Shown in pieces: positions 24,760-33,022 of a stretch of 64,000 bases of DNA (positions within the stretch are counted from its first letter, which is position 1; every line of letters starts with the position of its first letter). Under the pieces are notes generated by a model. It saw only the letters and a list, made by a program, of their open reading frames with translations, did not search any database and was not told the DNA's origin. Made by a program: the position numbers and the translations under genes. The DNA is from RBG-13-66-14 sp964436465 (lineage in GTDB: Bacteria > RBG-13-66-14), in NCBI GenBank assembly GCA_964436465.1, contig CAYTCV010000001.1, positions 62,001-126,000 on the forward strand, in the 5' to 3' direction.

Positions 24760-24954
24760 GAGAGCCCCCGTCCGCAGTATTCGCCTCACACCCTAAGATA
24801 CGCCCCGGGCGGGACCGGTTTCACTGGTGTGCTACCTCCATTTCACCTTGACGATACTACCACATCGTCCTACCATTGGAAAATAGAGTCAGGCGCAGGG
24901 AAACCCGTCGAAGCGAACCGGGTCGCGCTCCGGTGAATACTTGAGCGAAGGCGT

Positions 24955-25082
24955 ATCCGCGACGGCGAGCCGTTAATCCGCGACGGCGAGCCGTGTATCT
25001 GCGACGGCGAAGCCGTGAATCCGCGACGGCGAGCCGTGTATCTGCGACGGCGAAGCCGTGAATCCGCGACGGCGAGCCGTGA
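24955..25082 (+). repeat. Tandem repeat, six copies of a 21-22 base unit
   Basis: Six back-to-back copies of AT(C)(C/T)GCGACGGCGA(A)GCCGTG-type units run over 128 bases. Unit lengths are 21, 21, 22, 21, 22 and 21. Two 22-base copies carry an extra A (GGCGAAGCC) and start ATCTGCG; the other four start ATCCGCG. Each unit can form a small GGCGAGCC/CGGC hairpin. The array ends 45 bases before the sigma factor gene. The rest of 24760-25126 holds no gene that I can support. Confidence 0.9.
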
Positions 25083-25126
25083 AACCGCTCCGCCCTTTTT
25101 TGTATCGAAGGGTATGAAAGCCGTTT

Positions 25127-25711
25127 TTGTTGGAGACGGAACGGGAACAGGAACTGATTCGCCGGGCGATAGAGGGCGACGAGAACGCATTCGCCGAGCT
25201 GGTGCACGCTACACAGGATTTAGTTTATACGTGCTGTTACCGCGTCCTGCGGGAGCCCCGGGCGGCCGAGGAAGCCGCGAACGAGGCCTACCTGCGGGCC
25301 TGGCGCGGCCTGGCCGGTTTCCGCTTCCAGGCGAAATTCTCCAGTTGGATTTTCCGCATCGCCCACAACGCCGCGGTGAGGATGGCGACCCGTCGGCGCC
25401 TGGAAACGGTCTCCATGGACGACGAGGAGCACCCCGGCCTGGCGCAGGCGGCCGTGGACGAGCCTACGGCGGAGCGCGCCCTGGAGGCGGACGGCGAGTT
25501 GACGCTCGTGCGCGGGCTGCTGGACGAGCTGCCGGAGAACGAGCGCCGGGCCATCGAGCTGGCGTACCTGGAGGGTGTGGATTACCGCGACGCCGCCGCG
25601 GCCCTCGGGTGCCCCGTGGCCACCCTCAAGACCTGGGTTCATCGCGGAAGGAAGCGGCTGCGGGAGCTCTACATCGAGCGGACGGGCGGTCCGTTCCGGG
25701 TTGCCGAATGA
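25127..25711 (+). CDS. ECF-type RNA polymerase sigma factor
   Basis: A 194-residue sigma-70 family group 4 factor. Region 2 is at about residues 25-90 (ENAFAELVHATQDLVYTCCY, then AYLRAWRGLAGFRFQAKFSS, then WIFRIAHNAAV). Region 4 is at about residues 130-185 (LDELPENERRAIELAYLEGV, then CPVATLKTWVHRGRKRLREL). The start is a TTG at 25127 (a second TTG follows); the nearest ATG is out of frame. The next gene looks like its anti-sigma partner. The tandem repeat just upstream may lie in its promoter or leader. Confidence 0.92.
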   Translation: MLETEREQELIRRAIEGDENAFAELVHATQDLVYTCCYRVLREPRAAEEAANEAYLRAWRGLAGFRFQAKFSSWIFRIAHNAAVRMATRRRLETVSMDDEEHPGLAQAAVDEPTAERALEADGELTLVRGLLDELPENERRAIELAYLEGVDYRDAAAALGCPVATLKTWVHRGRKRLRELYIERTGGPFRVAE

Positions 25712-25745
25712 TTGTATATTAGGCTATGCTTTACGAGGGGTGAAC

Positions 25746-26441
25746 ATGGACGCCGACGAGCTGCGGGACTTTTTAGACCACGGTGGTCGGTCGAGCGGGG
25801 AGAGGGGGAGTCGCGGAAATATGAACGCCGACGAGCTGAGGGAGCTTTTGGACCGGTACGCGGCCGGTGAGCTTCCCCCCGAGGAGCGGGAGGCCTTCCG
25901 GAGCGCCCTGGAGAGGGTCCGCCGGAAGGCAGAAGGCGTCGAGGAGCGGGTCGGCCGGCTGGAGGAAAAAATCACCGACCGGGTGAACCGGGCCGTGGAG
26001 AAGATTGACACCCGGCTGGCCGAGGGCGGGGAGAAGCTCCGACGCAAGCTGGACCTCCTGGATGAGCTGAACCTCGCCCGGCGCATCGAGGAAAAACTAC
26101 ACCGGGTGGTGCTCTTCCGAGCACCGGAGAATCTGAGCGCCGCCGTGATGCGGGGCGTTTGTGCCGAGAAGCGGCCGAAGGTGGTCATTCCGCCGATGCG
26201 CCGCTCGCTGATGCCCGCCGTGCTACTGGGGGGCGGCCTCCTCGTGGCGCTGACCGTCGGCGCCGCCGCCATCCTGCCCATGTTCGGGGTAAACCTCGGG
26301 GTAAATCTCGGCGGGCTTCCCGACTGGTTCACCTGGATTCCCGCCGGTCTTTCGGCCTGCTTCGGCGCCGGCATGGTCCTGCGGACCCTTCTGCGCTCCC
26401 GGAACGACCCGGCCTTCCGGACCGCCGTAAAAAAAGGGTAG
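25746..26441 (+). CDS. Putative anti-sigma membrane protein with duplicated N-terminus
   Basis: A 231-residue protein. Residues 26-55 (MNADELRELLDRYAAGELPP, then EEREAF) look like the start of an anti-sigma domain, but the HxxxCxxC zinc site is absent. A coiled coil spans about 55-120. Hydrophobic helices lie at about 155-180 and 193-216. The first 14 residues (MDADELRDFLDHGG) nearly repeat residues 26-39, so there are two possible starts (25746 and 25821), both with GA-rich ribosome-binding sites. By position directly after an ECF sigma gene it is probably the regulator of that factor; this is inference. Confidence 0.65.
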   Translation: MDADELRDFLDHGGRSSGERGSRGNMNADELRELLDRYAAGELPPEEREAFRSALERVRRKAEGVEERVGRLEEKITDRVNRAVEKIDTRLAEGGEKLRRKLDLLDELNLARRIEEKLHRVVLFRAPENLSAAVMRGVCAEKRPKVVIPPMRRSLMPAVLLGGGLLVALTVGAAAILPMFGVNLGVNLGGLPDWFTWIPAGLSACFGAGMVLRTLLRSRNDPAFRTAVKKG

Positions 26442-26447
26442 GAATAG

Positions 26448-26915
26448 ATGGACGGGGACCTTCTGCCCGACGGACGGCGCGAGATGAGCGTCTTGTTCAC
26501 CAACCTCGAAGGCTTTAAGGGGCTGGCCGAGAAGCTGGGCGATGAAGGGGCGGCCTCGCTCCTGGCCGAATACTACGACGCCGTGGGCCGGATAGTCGAA
26601 AAGCACGGTGGGGTGGTGGACAAGCTCATGGGCGAAGGCGTCCTAGCCACGTTCAACGCCGTGGCCGAACTGGAGGACCACGGCCCGGTGGCGCGTCGGG
26701 CGGCGGAGGAGATAATCGCCGAGGTCTCCCGGCTGACGGCCGGGGGCGGTCCGCTACGGGCGGCGGTGGGCGTGGCGTCCGGTCCCGCCGATGTTCGTAC
26801 CTTTTCCGCCGGCTCGTACACCGCCACCACCGTAGTCGGCGGGACGGTGAGCCGCGCCGCCCAGGCCGCGCGCGGACGACGTTACGGCTCGGTTTCCGAC
26901 ACCGACGCGAAGTAG
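26448..26915 (+). CDS. Degenerate class III nucleotide cyclase domain protein
   Basis: A 155-residue single-domain protein with the fold signature of class III adenylyl/guanylyl cyclases: SVLFTNLEGFKGLAEKLG, GGVVDKLMGEGVLATFN, VGVASGP and GGTVSRAAQAA. All the catalytic positions are changed. The two metal aspartates are N19 and E63, and the Asn/Arg transition-state pair (VNxAARL in the family) reads VSRAAQA. It is probably a non-catalytic sensor or binding domain. It starts six bases after the putative anti-sigma gene and is the last gene before a terminator. Confidence 0.75.
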   Translation: MDGDLLPDGRREMSVLFTNLEGFKGLAEKLGDEGAASLLAEYYDAVGRIVEKHGGVVDKLMGEGVLATFNAVAELEDHGPVARRAAEEIIAEVSRLTAGGGPLRAAVGVASGPADVRTFSAGSYTATTVVGGTVSRAAQAARGRRYGSVSDTDAK

Positions 26916-26933
26916 GCGTCCGTTTCACGATGA

Positions 26934-26956
26934 ATCCCGCCCCGGCGGGGTTTTTT
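26934..26956 (+). terminator. Terminator of the sigma-factor operon
   Basis: A CCCGC/GCGGG stem with a four-base loop and TTTTTT, 20 bases after the cyclase-like gene stop. Confidence 0.75.
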
Positions 26957-26962
26957 CCATAT

Positions 26963-26991
26963 TTGACGCCCGCGGCGGCCTGGGATAAGAT
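26963..26991 (+). promoter_or_regulatory. Promoter of the xseA operon
   Basis: TTGACG (26963-26968), a 17-base spacer, TAAGAT (26986-26991). The -10 ends six bases before the ATG, so the predicted transcript starts at or next to the start codon (leaderless). Confidence 0.7.
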
Positions 26992-26997
26992 AGCCCC

Positions 26998-28434
26998 ATG
27001 CTCAACGGGTCCCCAGCGGTCGAGCCCTACAGCGTCAGCGCGCTGACCGCCCTCATCAAGGGCACCCTCGAGGAGCGCTACGCCGGGGTCTGGGTGGCCG
27101 GGGAGCTTTCCGACGTGAAACTGGCCGCCAGCGGCCACCTGTACTTCCGCCTGAAGGACGAGGGCGCGGTGCTGGGCTGCGCCATGTTCCGGCCGCGGCC
27201 CCAGCGCCTCGGCTTCGTCCCCGCGGACGGGCAGGAAGTCGTGGCCCGGGGCGACGTCTCCGTCTACCCGCCCCGGGGCAGCTACCAGCTCATCTGCGAC
27301 GAATTGGTCCTGCGCGGGCTGGGGGAGCTTCAGCGGGCCTTCGAGGAGCTGAAGCGCAGGCTGGCCGCCGAGGGGCTTTTCGCCGCCGAGGGAAAACGGC
27401 CGCTGCCGCGCCTGCCGAAACGGGTGGGGGTGGTCACCAGCCGCGACGGTGCGGCCCTGCGCGACATCCTGCGCGTCCTGGCGCGCCGTCACGCCGGCCT
27501 GGACGTGGTTCTCCGGCATGCACAGGTCCAGGGCGAGGGCGCCGGGGCGGAGCTGGCCCGCGCCGTGGAGGAACTCGGAGCCTCGGGGCTGGTGGACGTG
27601 CTCATCGTCGGGCGGGGCGGCGGTTCCTACGAGGACCTGTTCTGCTTCAACGACGAACGGCTGATTCGGGCGATTCGCGCCTGCCCGGTGCCGGTCATCT
27701 CCGCCGTGGGGCACGAGGTGGACGTGACGTTGGCGGACCTGGCGGCCGACGTGCGGGCCCCAACCCCCAGCGCCGCCGCCGAGATGGTCACCGCCGAGCG
27801 CGACGAGCTGCGCCGCCGCGTCGTCGCCGGGAAAAACTCCATCCGCCGCGTCGCCGCGGACCGGGTGAAGCTCGAGCGGCAGCGGCTCGAAAATATGGCC
27901 AAAACCCTCTCCGCGGAGCGGCTGGACGGTTATCTGAACCTCCGCCGCCAGCGGGTGGACGGCCTGGGCGAGCGCCTGCGGCACGCCTCACTTTCGGCTC
28001 TGGACGCGGGGAGGTCCGCCTTCGCGCGGCTTCGGCTGGCCCTCTATCGAACCCATGCGGTCCCCCGCCTGCGCGAGAGGGCCCTATCCGGCCTCGTCCG
28101 CCGATTGAGCCTGTCCGCCTCGGGCGGAATAAACGCCCGGCGCGTGCAATTGAGCACCGGGTCCGGAAAGCTCGTCGCCCTCGACCCCCGGGCCGTCATC
28201 GGTCGGGGCTACGGTTATCTTTCGCGCAGGGGCGCGTCCGTGCGTTCCATTAAAGAACTGCATCCGTCCGACGAACTGGGCGTGACCGTCCGCGACGGGA
28301 CGGCGCTCACCGTGGTCAGGAGGACTTTTGGGGAAAAAGCCGACCTTCGAGGAGGCGATGGAGAGGCTGGAGGCCATCGTCGCCGAGCTCGAGAGCGGGG
28401 GGTACCCCCTGGACAGACTGACCTCCCTCTTTGA
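26998..28434 (+). CDS. xseA: Exodeoxyribonuclease VII large subunit
   Basis: XseA with XseB degrades single-stranded DNA to oligonucleotides. The N-terminal OB fold has VWVAGELSDVKLAASGHLYF. The catalytic block includes PKRVGVVTSRDGAALRDIL, VLIVGRGGGSYEDLFCFND, and VPVISAVGHEVDVTLADLAA followed by RAPTPSAAAE. The 478-residue length includes a C-terminal tail of about 35 Gly/Arg-rich residues that the family lacks. It is read in a different frame through the first 107 bases of xseB, which suggests loss of the original stop. Confidence 0.93.
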   Translation: MLNGSPAVEPYSVSALTALIKGTLEERYAGVWVAGELSDVKLAASGHLYFRLKDEGAVLGCAMFRPRPQRLGFVPADGQEVVARGDVSVYPPRGSYQLICDELVLRGLGELQRAFEELKRRLAAEGLFAAEGKRPLPRLPKRVGVVTSRDGAALRDILRVLARRHAGLDVVLRHAQVQGEGAGAELARAVEELGASGLVDVLIVGRGGGSYEDLFCFNDERLIRAIRACPVPVISAVGHEVDVTLADLAADVRAPTPSAAAEMVTAERDELRRRVVAGKNSIRRVAADRVKLERQRLENMAKTLSAERLDGYLNLRRQRVDGLGERLRHASLSALDAGRSAFARLRLALYRTHAVPRLRERALSGLVRRLSLSASGGINARRVQLSTGSGKLVALDPRAVIGRGYGYLSRRGASVRSIKELHPSDELGVTVRDGTALTVVRRTFGEKADLRGGDGEAGGHRRRARERGVPPGQTDLPL

Positions 28435-28567
28435 GGAGGGACTTGCCCTGGCGAAACTCTGCCAGTCCCAACTCGACGCCACCGAGCGCCGACTCACCGA
28501 GCTGGCCAAGGGCGACGACGGCTCCCCCGTCGAGCGCCCCCTGGACCTGCCCGACGTGGAGGGATGA
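28328..28567 (+). CDS. xseB: Exodeoxyribonuclease VII small subunit
   Basis: A 79-residue subunit with the family core PTFEEAMERLEAIVAELESG followed by YPLDRLTSLFEEGLALAKLC, two helices that bind XseA. It starts with TTG after an AGGA site and overlaps xseA by 107 bases in another frame. The C-terminal acidic tail (SPVERPLDLPDVEG) is not conserved. Its stop overlaps the ispA ATG (ATGA). Confidence 0.92.
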   Translation: MGKKPTFEEAMERLEAIVAELESGGYPLDRLTSLFEEGLALAKLCQSQLDATERRLTELAKGDDGSPVERPLDLPDVEG

Positions 28568-29466
28568 ACTTGGCCGTTGAGCTCAAGACCTATCTGGAAC
28601 AGAAGCGGGCCTTCGTCGACGGCGAGCTGGCCAGGCTCCTGCCGAACCGAGGGGCCTACCCGCCCGACGTTCACGAGGCGCTGCACTACGCCGTCTTTTC
28701 CGGCGGCAAGCGCCTGCGGGCGATTCTGGTCCTGACAACCGCCGAGGCGATTGCCGACGAGTTGCCCGACGGGGCCTCCGAGGCGGCCTGCGCCGTCGAG
28801 TGCGTTCACAACTACTCCCTGGTCCACGACGACCTGCCCTGCATGGACGCGGACGAGCTGCGGCGGGGTCGGCCCACGGTATGGAAAAAGTACGGGGAGG
28901 CGGTGGCCGTCCTGACCGGGGACGCACTCCTGACCGTGGCGTTCCAGATTCTGGCCCTGGGGGCCACGCGGGAGCTCGAGCTCTCCGACCGCCTGCTGCT
29001 GTGCTCTCAGGAACTGGCGGTGGCCTCGGGCACCTTCGGGATGGTCGGCGGCCAGGCGGCGGACGTGGCCAACGAGGGCACCGACGTCGATGCCTCCATG
29101 CTGAACTTCATCCACACCCTCAAGACGGGGGCGCTCATCCGCTGCGCCTGTCGGATGGGGGCGATTCTCGCCCGGGCCGACGACCCCCGGCTCGTGGCCG
29201 CCACGCGCTACGGGGAGCATCTCGGCCTGGCGTTTCAAATCGCCGACGACCTGTTGAACGTCGGCGGCGACGAGGCGAAGCTGGGCAAGTCCGTGGGCTC
29301 GGACGAAAAGCGGGGCAAGAACACCTTTCCGAAAATTCACGGGGTCGAAAAATCGCGGGAGATGGCGAAAAAACACACCGATTACGCCGTGGAAGAGGCG
29401 AAGCGCCTGCCCCGGCCGGAGATTCTGGTGGAGCTGGCGCGGTTCGCCGTCGAGAGGGACCACTAG
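28564..29466 (+). CDS. ispA: Polyprenyl synthetase (farnesyl diphosphate synthase type)
   Basis: This enzyme condenses isopentenyl diphosphate with allylic diphosphates. The 300-residue protein has the first aspartate-rich motif D89-D90-LPCM-D95 followed by ELRRGRPT, and the second motif IADDLLN, with the KLGKSVGSDEKRGKNTFP block. Tyr84, five residues before the first motif, is typical of C15-product (farnesyl) enzymes such as E. coli IspA. GGAGGG precedes the ATG. It lies between xseB and pyrC; xseB-ispA adjacency is common in bacteria. Confidence 0.93.
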   Translation: MNLAVELKTYLEQKRAFVDGELARLLPNRGAYPPDVHEALHYAVFSGGKRLRAILVLTTAEAIADELPDGASEAACAVECVHNYSLVHDDLPCMDADELRRGRPTVWKKYGEAVAVLTGDALLTVAFQILALGATRELELSDRLLLCSQELAVASGTFGMVGGQAADVANEGTDVDASMLNFIHTLKTGALIRCACRMGAILARADDPRLVAATRYGEHLGLAFQIADDLLNVGGDEAKLGKSVGSDEKRGKNTFPKIHGVEKSREMAKKHTDYAVEEAKRLPRPEILVELARFAVERDH

Positions 29467-30783
29467 TTGCCGACCGCAAGTACCAGGCCGCTGCTGCTCA
29501 AGGGCGGGACGGTGGTGGACCCCGTCCGGGGCTTCTTCGCGAAAACCGACGTGCTGTTGCGCGGCGGGCGGGTGGCCGCCGTGGAGCGGGGTCTCGCCGA
29601 CCGGGCGGCGGAAGTCATTGACTGCGGCGAGCTTTTCATCGTGCCCGGCCTGGTGGACATGCACGTCCACCTGCGCGAGCCGGGTCTGGAGGACAAGGAA
29701 ACCATCGCCACCGGAACGCGGGCGGCGGCGCTGGGCGGATTCACCTCCATCGCCTGCAAGGCGAACACCGGCCAGTTCGTGGACAACGAGGCGGCGGTGG
29801 AGTACGTCCGCGCCATGGCGGAGTTGCGCGGGCTGGTGAACGTCTTCCCCATCGCGGCCCTGACGGAAGGACTGGCCGGGGCCGGAATCGCCCCGCTCCA
29901 CGAGCTCCGGGAAGCGGGGGCGGTCGCCCTCTCCGACGACGGTCACCCGGTCCGCCGCTCCGGTCTCCTCCTCAACGCCCTGAAATACGCCCGGGATATC
30001 GGCTTTCTGGTCATCAGCCACGCCGAGGAGGAGGCGCTCTCCGCGGGCGGCGTGGTGTCCGCGGGCCCGTCGGCCACGGCGGCCGGGCTGGAGCCCATCC
30101 TGGCCGAGGCCGAAGAGGTGGGCACGGTCAGGGATATCCTCGTGGCGGCCCGCGTCGGGGTGCCGCTTCATGTGGACCACGTCTCCACGGCCCGCTCCGT
30201 GGAGATGGTGCGCGACGCCCGACGGCGCGGCTTCGACGTCACCGCCGAGGCGACGCCCCACCACTTCTGTCTGGACCGGACGTCCCTCCCGGACGATTTC
30301 GACCCGAAGACCAAGGTCAATCCGCCGATTCGCTCCGCCGCGGACCGCGAGGCGGTGGTCGCCGGGCTGCGGGACGGAACGCTGGAGGTCATCGCCAGCG
30401 ACCACGCCCCGCACACCGTGGCGGAGAAGGACCAGCCGTACCAGACCGCCCCCTTCGGAATAGTGGGGCTCGAGACGACGCTGGGGCTGACGCTGACCTA
30501 CCTGGTGGAAACCGGGCATCTTTCCTTCGGCGAGGCGGTGGAGCGGCTCTCCACCAATCCGGCGCGACGGCTGGGGCTTGCGGGAAAGGGCGAACTCGGG
30601 GTGGGCTCGGCGGCCGATATTACGGTAATCGACCGGGGCGAGCGGTGGACGGTGGACCCGGATAAATTCGCCGGCAAGGGGGTCAACACGCCCTTCGCCG
30701 GGTGGGAGCTCACCGGCCGCGCCGTGTGCACGGTGGTCGGGGGGCGGGTCGTGATGCACGACGGCGCCCTCATCGGGGATTGA
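29467..30783 (+). CDS. pyrC: Dihydroorotase
   Basis: Dihydroorotase closes carbamoyl aspartate to dihydroorotate in pyrimidine synthesis. The 438-residue class I amidohydrolase has the metal motif VDMHVHLREPGLEDKET, the MxNT-region variant ACKANTGQFVDN, HVDHVSTARSVEM and SDHAPHTVAEKD with the catalytic Asp. The start is a TTG directly after the ispA stop (TAGTTG). No other pyr genes are in the window. Confidence 0.93.
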   Translation: MPTASTRPLLLKGGTVVDPVRGFFAKTDVLLRGGRVAAVERGLADRAAEVIDCGELFIVPGLVDMHVHLREPGLEDKETIATGTRAAALGGFTSIACKANTGQFVDNEAAVEYVRAMAELRGLVNVFPIAALTEGLAGAGIAPLHELREAGAVALSDDGHPVRRSGLLLNALKYARDIGFLVISHAEEEALSAGGVVSAGPSATAAGLEPILAEAEEVGTVRDILVAARVGVPLHVDHVSTARSVEMVRDARRRGFDVTAEATPHHFCLDRTSLPDDFDPKTKVNPPIRSAADREAVVAGLRDGTLEVIASDHAPHTVAEKDQPYQTAPFGIVGLETTLGLTLTYLVETGHLSFGEAVERLSTNPARRLGLAGKGELGVGSAADITVIDRGERWTVDPDKFAGKGVNTPFAGWELTGRAVCTVVGGRVVMHDGALIGD

Positions 30784-30786
30784 CGC

Positions 30787-31011
30787 ATGCCGCTCGATAA
30801 ATCGCTGACCAACGGCGACCGGGTGGAGACCATTCTCCATCCGGCGAAGGTCCTGGCCTTCACCCGGGACCGGGGGGTCATCGAGAACATCCCGGAGCCG
30901 CCGGTGGACCGCTCCCTGCTCATCGGGGACGAGGGACGCGCGTTCGATAAATCGGTGCGCCTCGCCCGGGGCCTCGAACCGGCGTCGAACGGGGGCTTTT
31001 TTTCGCCATGA
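30787..31011 (+). CDS. Small orphan protein between pyrC and the prepilin gene
   Basis: A 74-residue hydrophilic protein (MPLDKSLTNGDRVETILHPA, later PPVDRSLLIGDEGRAFDKS). There is no signal, membrane segment or known motif. It starts three bases after pyrC, and its stop overlaps the next ATG (ATGA), which fits a coupled reading frame. I do not recognise it; it may be a small regulatory or assembly protein, or a non-functional frame kept open by high GC. Confidence 0.45.
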   Translation: MPLDKSLTNGDRVETILHPAKVLAFTRDRGVIENIPEPPVDRSLLIGDEGRAFDKSVRLARGLEPASNGGFFSP

Positions 31012-33008
31012 GGACCGGACTCATCACCCGCAGGATGGTCTCAACCCGCGGCCAGCGCGGGTTGACCCTCATCGAGCTCCTCATCGCCATGGCGATTTTC
31101 GCGATTATCATGGTGCCGATGGTGCTTCTGGTAACCGGGGCCGGGACCGGATTCAACGAGTCGAGCCGGAGGGCCGAGCTTCAACGCCGGGGCCGCATAG
31201 CCCTCCAGACGATGGTGGCCGCCCTGGGCCAGGCCGGGGCCGACCCGACGGGTGGAGACCTCTTCGAGGCGATTCCCGAGGCGGGGCCCCACGCCGTCGT
31301 CGTGGCCGCCGATTACCGGGGTAACGAGCCGTACACGCCCCCCGACGGCGACGCCGATGACCGGGCCGAACGGGTCGGATTCCGCCTCGTACCCGGCGGC
31401 TCCCTGGTCGATGAAATCGGCGACCCCGAACGGCCGGACCTCTTCGAGCTCTCCCGCGACGTGCGCGATTTCAGCGTGGTTTACCGGGACGGGGCCGGCG
31501 AGGTCATCGCCCCCGAGGAGCTGGCCTCGGAGAAGGCCCCCGGCGTCATGGCCCGCCGTCGCATCCGCAGCCTGGAGCTCAGTCTGACGCTCGCCCCGGC
31601 CGACGACCCCCGGTTCGCGCCCATCGTTCTTTCCACCACCGTGACTCCGGTGAACCTGGCCTCCCGGTATCTCGGCGTGGCGGCGGGGGGCGTGTTTCCC
31701 ACGGGCGAGGAGGCGGGCGGGGCCGGGGAGACGGCCGTTCCCGGCGAGGGTGCCCCGCCCCAGGGTCCGCCCGTGCTCCTGACCCAGGGGGCGGCGGCGG
31801 AGCTGCGCGATTCGGGCGTCGGCTCGCCCCGGGTCGTCTTCGATTCCCCCACCGACGGCGCGGTGCTGCGGGGGTCGGTCCCCGTGGGCGCGGCGGCCTA
31901 CGACGCCGACGGCACCGTGCGCCAGGTGGAGTTCTACCTCGACGACCGGGTGCTCGGGGTGGACGGCTACGCGCCCTACGACGCCCTGGACGGCGGCTGG
32001 AATCCAGTCTCCGGCGACGCGGCCGTCCCCGACGGCCACCACCTGCTCTACGCCCTGGCGGTGGACAACCGCCACCAGGTCGGCTCCGACGCGCTGGTCG
32101 TGGACGTGCGCTCGGGCTCGGGACCGGCGCTCCGGCTGGATACCTCGCGCCCGGCCTACGTTCTGGCCAGCCGCGAGCTCACCGGCGCCTTCAGCATCGA
32201 AAATTCCGGCGACGCCGAGGTCCGCCTGACCCAGCTCCGGGTGGTGTGGAACCGCCGGGGGCTGCTCCTGTCGGGGGTGGAGTACGACGGGGTGAGCCGT
32301 TTCAGCGACGCGGAGGGCGTGGCGAGCGGCGACCTCGTTACGCTGAAGGAGACGCTGGTCCTGCCGCCGGGCGCGAGCGGGGAACTGGTTCTGCAATTCA
32401 TCCCCGGACCGGGCGCCAATAATCCGCGCCTCGCGGGGACGCGGCTGGCCGTGCTGGCCGCCGACGCGCAGGGGCGCAGATGGGGGATGAGCTGCTACCT
32501 GACCCCGGCCTCCTTCATGCTCGACCGGCTCTTGGTGCAGGGCTCGGCCTACCTGGACCGCTGGGCGGATTATTACCGTCTGGCGCGTTTGGCCACGGGC
32601 GACGCCCTGTACTCGGATGAAAGGTATTCAATCCTGACCTTCCCAATCTCCTACGACGGCCTGGTTTGGCTCCTGACGGCCGACCGGGACAGAACCAAGG
32701 GTTGGGGTGAGGCGGCGCTCGGTCGGGACTTCCTGGGCCGCCTGAGGGCTGACAACCGGGTCCACGTTTACCTCCTCTACGACGACACCGCCACCCCGCC
32801 GATGTGGGTGCGCGATAGCTTCCTGAAGAGCCGCTACGTGGCGCTCACCGACAACTCCCGGGCCGACCGCCTGCGCGTGTGGCTGGACACGGCCGAACCG
32901 GGCGAGATTTTCTTCTACGGCAACCGCTCCGCCGGGGTCTCCGACAACGCGGACTGTATGTACATGCTGGGTTTCGGCGGGCTCTTCGCCCCGGGAACGG
33001 GCGATTGA
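31008..33008 (+). CDS. Very large prepilin-like protein with Ig-like and C-terminal beta domains
   Basis: A 666-residue protein. The prepilin leader ends GQRG18, cleavage precedes LTLIELLIAMAIFAIIM, and Glu23 is the fifth residue of the mature form, so a type IV prepilin peptidase should process it. Residues 60-215 look like a PilW-type minor pilin. About 280-370 is an Ig-like domain (FDSPTDGAVLRGSVPVGAAA, then YDADGTVRQVEFYLDDRVLG) of the kind found in adhesins. About 380-520 is another beta domain, and 520-666 an unrecognised C-terminal domain. Ordinary pilins have 130-350 residues. A PilB/GspE-type ATPase is encoded at 54462-56096. Confidence 0.8.
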   Translation: MRTGLITRRMVSTRGQRGLTLIELLIAMAIFAIIMVPMVLLVTGAGTGFNESSRRAELQRRGRIALQTMVAALGQAGADPTGGDLFEAIPEAGPHAVVVAADYRGNEPYTPPDGDADDRAERVGFRLVPGGSLVDEIGDPERPDLFELSRDVRDFSVVYRDGAGEVIAPEELASEKAPGVMARRRIRSLELSLTLAPADDPRFAPIVLSTTVTPVNLASRYLGVAAGGVFPTGEEAGGAGETAVPGEGAPPQGPPVLLTQGAAAELRDSGVGSPRVVFDSPTDGAVLRGSVPVGAAAYDADGTVRQVEFYLDDRVLGVDGYAPYDALDGGWNPVSGDAAVPDGHHLLYALAVDNRHQVGSDALVVDVRSGSGPALRLDTSRPAYVLASRELTGAFSIENSGDAEVRLTQLRVVWNRRGLLLSGVEYDGVSRFSDAEGVASGDLVTLKETLVLPPGASGELVLQFIPGPGANNPRLAGTRLAVLAADAQGRRWGMSCYLTPASFMLDRLLVQGSAYLDRWADYYRLARLATGDALYSDERYSILTFPISYDGLVWLLTADRDRTKGWGEAALGRDFLGRLRADNRVHVYLLYDDTATPPMWVRDSFLKSRYVALTDNSRADRLRVWLDTAEPGEIFFYGNRSAGVSDNADCMYMLGFGGLFAPGTGD

Positions 33009-33022
33009 AAAAGGGAGTAACG

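Noticed and set aside
24955..25082. Possible CRISPR array
   Set aside because: The units are directly adjacent without spacers and only 21-22 bases long, and no cas gene is present. It is a plain tandem repeat.
28084..30840. 918-codon open frame on the minus strand
   Set aside because: Antisense to xseA end, xseB, ispA and pyrC, all of which are certain.
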